Position numbers and translations under genes: made by a program
Assembly (NCBI RefSeq): GCF_037646455.1
Contig: NZ_JBBIXN010000001.1
Location: 1 to 64,000 of the forward strand
Source of the DNA: Draconibacterium mangrovi_A
GTDB lineage: Bacteria > Bacteroidota > Bacteroidia > Bacteroidales > Prolixibacteraceae
Direction of reading: 5' to 3'
Length of the DNA stretch: 64,000 nt
The notes under the pieces: generated by a model
What the model saw: only the letters and a program-made list of their open reading frames with translations
What the model was told of the DNA's origin: nothing
The model's database searches: none
Shown here: positions 60,724-64,000 of the stretch, piece after piece
Layout: each line of letters opens with the position of its first letter
Numbering within the stretch: the stretch's first letter is position 1

Positions 60724-62367
60724 ATGAAAAAATCGTACAATTTTATCATCATTTTACTATTGGTTTTATTTTCAGCAAATTCTTTCGCACAAATTGCCGA
60801 GGATGCAGAAGCCAGTTCTGGTAACAGGAATAAACCTGAAAAGCTGGAGTGGCTGAAAGATGCCGGGTTCGGGATGTTTATTCATTTTGGCATGGACAGC
60901 CAGTTGGGAGTTGTAATCAGCCATTCCCTGGTCGGGGCTTCCGACGATTACAAAAATCGTTTTTTCAATGAATTGCCCAAAACGTTTAATCCTTCGGAAT
61001 TTGACGCGTACAAAATTGCCACCCTTGCCAAACTGGCCGGGATGAAATACATTGTGTTCACAACCAAACACCATTCGGGATTTTGCATGTGGAATACAAA
61101 AACCACTGATTTCAATATAATGAATACCCCATACGGGAAGGACCTGCTCAAAGAATATGTAGAAGGGGTAAGAAAAGCTGGTTTAAAAGTCGGTCTTTAT
61201 TATTCGCCCGAGGATTTTCTTTTTATGGAAAAACATGGGATGGAAATCAGAAGAAAAAAACAGGTATTTACGGATGAACAAAAAGCAGCTTTTGACGATT
61301 ATGTAACCCGCCAGTGCACAGAGTTGATGACCAACTACGGACCGATTGACGTGATGTTTATCGACGGAAAGCCGAAAGATGTAGCCAAAAAAGTATTTTG
61401 GGACTTACAACCCGACTTGTTAATTACCCGTGGAGCTATATCAACGCCGGAACAGAAATTAAGTTCTGTAGCTTCCGATAAACCCTGGGAGTCGTGTGTA
61501 ACACTGGGCACACAATGGCAATACAAACCTTACGACGATGAATTGAAAACGCCGGGACAGGTGATTAAAATGCTGATTGAAGTAAGGTCAAAAGGAGGTT
61601 CGTTATTAATGAACCTTGGTCCCCGCCCGGACGGCTCGATGAGTATTACCGAAGAAGATTACCTGCGTAATATTGCCGCCTGGTACTTTGTAAACCACGA
61701 AGCGGTAGACAGCGTTCGTCCATGGATTGTTACCAACGAAGACAACATCTGGTTCTCGAAAAAGAAAGATAAAAATACGGTGTATGCCTACATTACCGAT
61801 ATGCCCAACTGGAAAAGAGGTTCTCGTAAAAGTTTTGTAATCGGTTCGGTGGAAGCAACCCGGGATACAAAAATATCAGTGTTGGGACATAATGGCAGGG
61901 TATCGGAATATCAACCCGATAACGATCCTACTCCACGTTTTGAACAAACAGAGAACGGATTGAAAATTTCAGTTGAAAGGGCGCAGCGTATGTACAACAA
62001 TGCCAAATGGCCGAACCCGATCGTGGTTAAACTCGAAAATGTAAAACCATCATGTGTGCCTCCGGTGGTGAAAACGGTTGATGTGAAAGAGGTGAACGGA
62101 GAGATGATCGTTACCGGTAAACTGGTTGACAATGGAGGTTCAAATAACCTGATGGCAGGTGTAGAATACAAAGAAGATGCAGGATTTGTCGAAGATCTTT
62201 ATCATACCGAATGGGGCAGGACTGATTTTATCCCGGTCAATAAGGAAGGTAATTTCGAAATTAAAGTTCCAGGCCTGGCTAAAGGAGCAAGTTATCAGTT
62301 TAAAGCCATTGTGAAACACCCGAAACTGGTGGTGAAAGGCGAAATGATATCAAGTTATTATAAGTAA
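60724..62367 (+). CDS. GH29 alpha-L-fucosidase
   Basis: Exported fucosidase of 547 residues. The start at 60724 is chosen because the signal peptide MKKSYNFIIILLLVLFSANS begins there; an ATG at 60658 would put 22 polar residues in front. Motifs are KDAGFGMFIHFGMDSQ near 45-60, FTTKHHSGFCMWNT near 112-125, and the nucleophile candidate Asp214 in VMFIDGKPK, where the usual Trp before the Asp pair is Phe-Ile. GGSLLMNLGPRPDGSMS follows. The C-terminal 150 residues are a beta-rich domain. The SASA-type esterase starts 14 nt later, so the two are co-transcribed. Confidence 0.9.
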   Translation: MKKSYNFIIILLLVLFSANSFAQIAEDAEASSGNRNKPEKLEWLKDAGFGMFIHFGMDSQLGVVISHSLVGASDDYKNRFFNELPKTFNPSEFDAYKIATLAKLAGMKYIVFTTKHHSGFCMWNTKTTDFNIMNTPYGKDLLKEYVEGVRKAGLKVGLYYSPEDFLFMEKHGMEIRRKKQVFTDEQKAAFDDYVTRQCTELMTNYGPIDVMFIDGKPKDVAKKVFWDLQPDLLITRGAISTPEQKLSSVASDKPWESCVTLGTQWQYKPYDDELKTPGQVIKMLIEVRSKGGSLLMNLGPRPDGSMSITEEDYLRNIAAWYFVNHEAVDSVRPWIVTNEDNIWFSKKKDKNTVYAYITDMPNWKRGSRKSFVIGSVEATRDTKISVLGHNGRVSEYQPDNDPTPRFEQTENGLKISVERAQRMYNNAKWPNPIVVKLENVKPSCVPPVVKTVDVKEVNGEMIVTGKLVDNGGSNNLMAGVEYKEDAGFVEDLYHTEWGRTDFIPVNKEGNFEIKVPGLAKGASYQFKAIVKHPKLVVKGEMISSYYK

Positions 62368-62381
62368 TATTAGCGTGAATT

Positions 62382-63224
62382 ATGAAGAAAATAGAAATTT
62401 TAACAGTTGTATTATTTCTCGTTTTGATAGGAGCCGGAAATAGTTTTTCGTCCAATCCTAAAGTCGAAAAGTCAGAAAAATCAAAACACAATAAGAAATG
62501 TTATGTAGTATTAATGGGGGGGCAATCGAATATGCTAGGGCATGGTAAACTGAGTGAGCTGGTCGGCCCTGTGAAATATGATAACATAAAATATATAAAT
62601 TTCGGGTATTCACATTCTCTGAGAAAAGCACCAAAATCTTTTGGCCCTGAAAAAGGACTTACCAAAGTATTGGCAGAACATTACCCGAAAAAGGATTTCA
62701 TTATTTACAAATATGCGATAGGTGGTGCATCTATGTACGACTGGGCTCCTGACTATGATCCTGAAAAAGCAAAAATTACCGGGAATCCGCAATTTGGGAG
62801 TGTGTACAAAAAATTTAAATCCATATTCAACGACAGTATTGCTAGTAAAAACAATATCGAAGTAGTCGCTTTTCTCTGGATGCAGGGAGAGTCAGACTCA
62901 AAATATGAACAGACGTCTAATGAATACTTCGATAATTTCAAAAAGCTGATCGAAAGAGTCAGAAAAGATTTTGATCAACCTGATTTACCGGTGCTTTTTG
63001 CCAAAGTAAATCCGCAACAGCCGAAGTTTAAATATTTGGAGAAAGTAAATGCTGCACAAAAACAAATTGCGCAGGAAGTTCCAAATGCCTGGTTAATCGA
63101 GACCAATGGATTGAGCAAAGGGAATGACAATGTTCATTATAACACCGAGGGACAATTGGAGTTGGGAAAAAGGTTTGGTGAGCAATTCGTGAAAGTCGTT
63201 CATTTCGGCGAAAAAGATAAATAG
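62382..63224 (+). CDS. SASA-type carbohydrate acetylesterase
   Basis: Exported SGNH-fold esterase of 280 residues, signal peptide about 1-23. Block I is VLMGGQSNMLGHG with the nucleophile Ser in GQSN (about residue 48). The family signature FLWMQGESDS lies near 165-174, and the catalytic His is in NVHYNTEGQLELGKRF near 248-263. Family members (sialate-O-acetylesterase-like, CE6/CE20-like) remove acetyl groups from sugars. In this locus it would clear O-acetyl groups that block the fucosidases or sulfatases. It is 36 nt before the GH88 gene. Confidence 0.88.
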   Translation: MKKIEILTVVLFLVLIGAGNSFSSNPKVEKSEKSKHNKKCYVVLMGGQSNMLGHGKLSELVGPVKYDNIKYINFGYSHSLRKAPKSFGPEKGLTKVLAEHYPKKDFIIYKYAIGGASMYDWAPDYDPEKAKITGNPQFGSVYKKFKSIFNDSIASKNNIEVVAFLWMQGESDSKYEQTSNEYFDNFKKLIERVRKDFDQPDLPVLFAKVNPQQPKFKYLEKVNAAQKQIAQEVPNAWLIETNGLSKGNDNVHYNTEGQLELGKRFGEQFVKVVHFGEKDK

Positions 63225-63260
63225 TGTCTGCAGAAAACTGTACCATTTAAAATCAAACTA

Positions 63261-64000
63261 ATGAAGCAAAACTATATTAACCTGTTATTCATACTGGCTC
63301 TTGTAATGGGCTGTACTTCGGTACAAAAGGAGCAACAGACCAAACTGATCGACACATGTGGCAAACAGTTGAAATTTTTAGTTTCAGGGGCAGATCAGTT
63401 GAGCGAGAATCATCCAAACCTGACCTCTCCCAGGACCGTAGCGAAATCCGGTGATCCCAAATTAGTAGCCAGCAGTGATTGGACCAGTGGATTTTTCCCC
63501 GGAGAATTATGGTATATGTACCAGTTAACCGGTGACTCATACTGGTTGTCAAAAGCGAAAGAATATACCGGTCTTTTGGAACAGGAGCAATTTAACGGGC
63601 ACGACCACGATATTGGTTTTCGGATGTATTGCAGTTATGGCAACGGTTACAGGATTACCAACGACAGCACATACCGGAATGTATTAATCCAGTCGGCCAG
63701 AACACTGTGTTCACGTTTTAACGAGAAAGTCGGATGTATAAAATCGTGGGATAATAAAAAGTGGACCTATCCGGTCATTATCGATAATATGATGAACCTG
63801 GAACTGTTATTCCGGGCTGCCAAAGAAACCGGCGATACACTTTTTAGCCATGTTGCCATCCGGCATGCACAAACAACCCTGAAGAATCATTTCCGAAAAG
63901 ATTACAGTAGTTATCATGTGGTTGACTACGATACCCTTTCAGGGAGAGTGCTGGGAAAAGTAACCCACCAGGGCTTTGCAAATGAATCGGCCTGGGCAAG
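63261..64000 (+). CDS. GH88 unsaturated glucuronyl hydrolase, partial at window end
   Basis: The open frame runs to the window edge with no stop, giving 246 of an expected 400 or so residues. Lipoprotein signal ending LVMGCTS (Cys18). SSDWTSGFFPGELWYMY at 71-87 and the motif HDHDIGFRMY with Asp117 are typical of GH88, and the second catalytic Asp is likely Asp175 in VIIDNMMNL. GH88 enzymes remove the delta-4,5-unsaturated uronic acid left at chain ends after a polysaccharide lyase cut. Its presence says that a lyase, here or elsewhere, opens a uronate linkage. It was found by direct translation because the frame is open-ended. Confidence 0.9.
   Translation, partial: MKQNYINLLFILALVMGCTSVQKEQQTKLIDTCGKQLKFLVSGADQLSENHPNLTSPRTVAKSGDPKLVASSDWTSGFFPGELWYMYQLTGDSYWLSKAKEYTGLLEQEQFNGHDHDIGFRMYCSYGNGYRITNDSTYRNVLIQSARTLCSRFNEKVGCIKSWDNKKWTYPVIIDNMMNLELLFRAAKETGDTLFSHVAIRHAQTTLKNHFRKDYSSYHVVDYDTLSGRVLGKVTHQGFANESAWA

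Noticed and set aside
38810..64000. SusC/SusD-like transporter pair within the locus
   Set aside because: All large frames were accounted for by other families; none has a TonB-dependent receptor or SusD pattern.

Overview
The window looks like a chromosome segment of a marine or sediment Bacteroidota. I would guess order Marinilabiliales, near Prolixibacteraceae, from gene content alone. The evidence is a hybrid two-component regulator of the Bacteroidota type, a type IX secretion C-terminal tail on a GH5 enzyme, promoters of the TTTG-N19-TAnnTTTG form, many secreted S1 sulfatases, and coding that does not depend on Shine-Dalgarno sites.

Positions 1-32,600 are mostly core and housekeeping genes with some odd intergenic DNA. 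They hold a secreted sulfatase; a BamA-like outer-membrane barrel; and a tight minus-strand operon (9,746 to 3,706) of a LysM protein with a degenerate lytic-transglycosylase domain, two SGNH esterase-like proteins and an MBOAT acyltransferase, probably a cell-envelope O-acetylation machine. Next come an SDR-DUF2867 protein, a GH127-like glycosidase, dipeptidyl peptidase IV, a dienelactone hydrolase, a T9SS-secreted GH5 enzyme, SIMPL, HAD and AEC-transporter genes, a repeat-built lipoprotein, a CobW GTPase, a TSUP permease, glyA, a Tat-exported DUF3795 protein, folE and a GH43-like enzyme. Repeats here include a 441-bp element with REP-like hairpins, a 23-bp perfect palindrome and three arrays with 7-nt periodicity.

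Positions 32,810-38,215 are a small AT-rich island. It starts just behind a tRNA-Ser/tRNA-Pro pair with a textbook promoter and terminator. It carries four plus-strand genes (one excisionase-like HTH protein, three I cannot recognise), more than 1 kb without genes and a decayed GT39-type glycosyltransferase. It ends at a 3'-terminal tRNA(CAT) fragment with its own terminator, which I read as an old attachment site.

Positions 38,810-64,000 are one large plus-strand catabolic locus for a sulfated, fucose- and probably uronate-containing polysaccharide such as an algal fucoidan-type glycan. It has three GH29 fucosidases, four intact sulfatases plus one gutted sulfatase pseudogene, two GH3 proteins (one without its catalytic residues), a beta-helix protein, a SASA-type carbohydrate esterase, a GH88 unsaturated glucuronyl hydrolase cut by the window end, and a 1,289-residue hybrid two-component sensor that should control it. 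No susC/susD pair lies in the window. An 18-bp motif is shared by the leaders of two of its genes.
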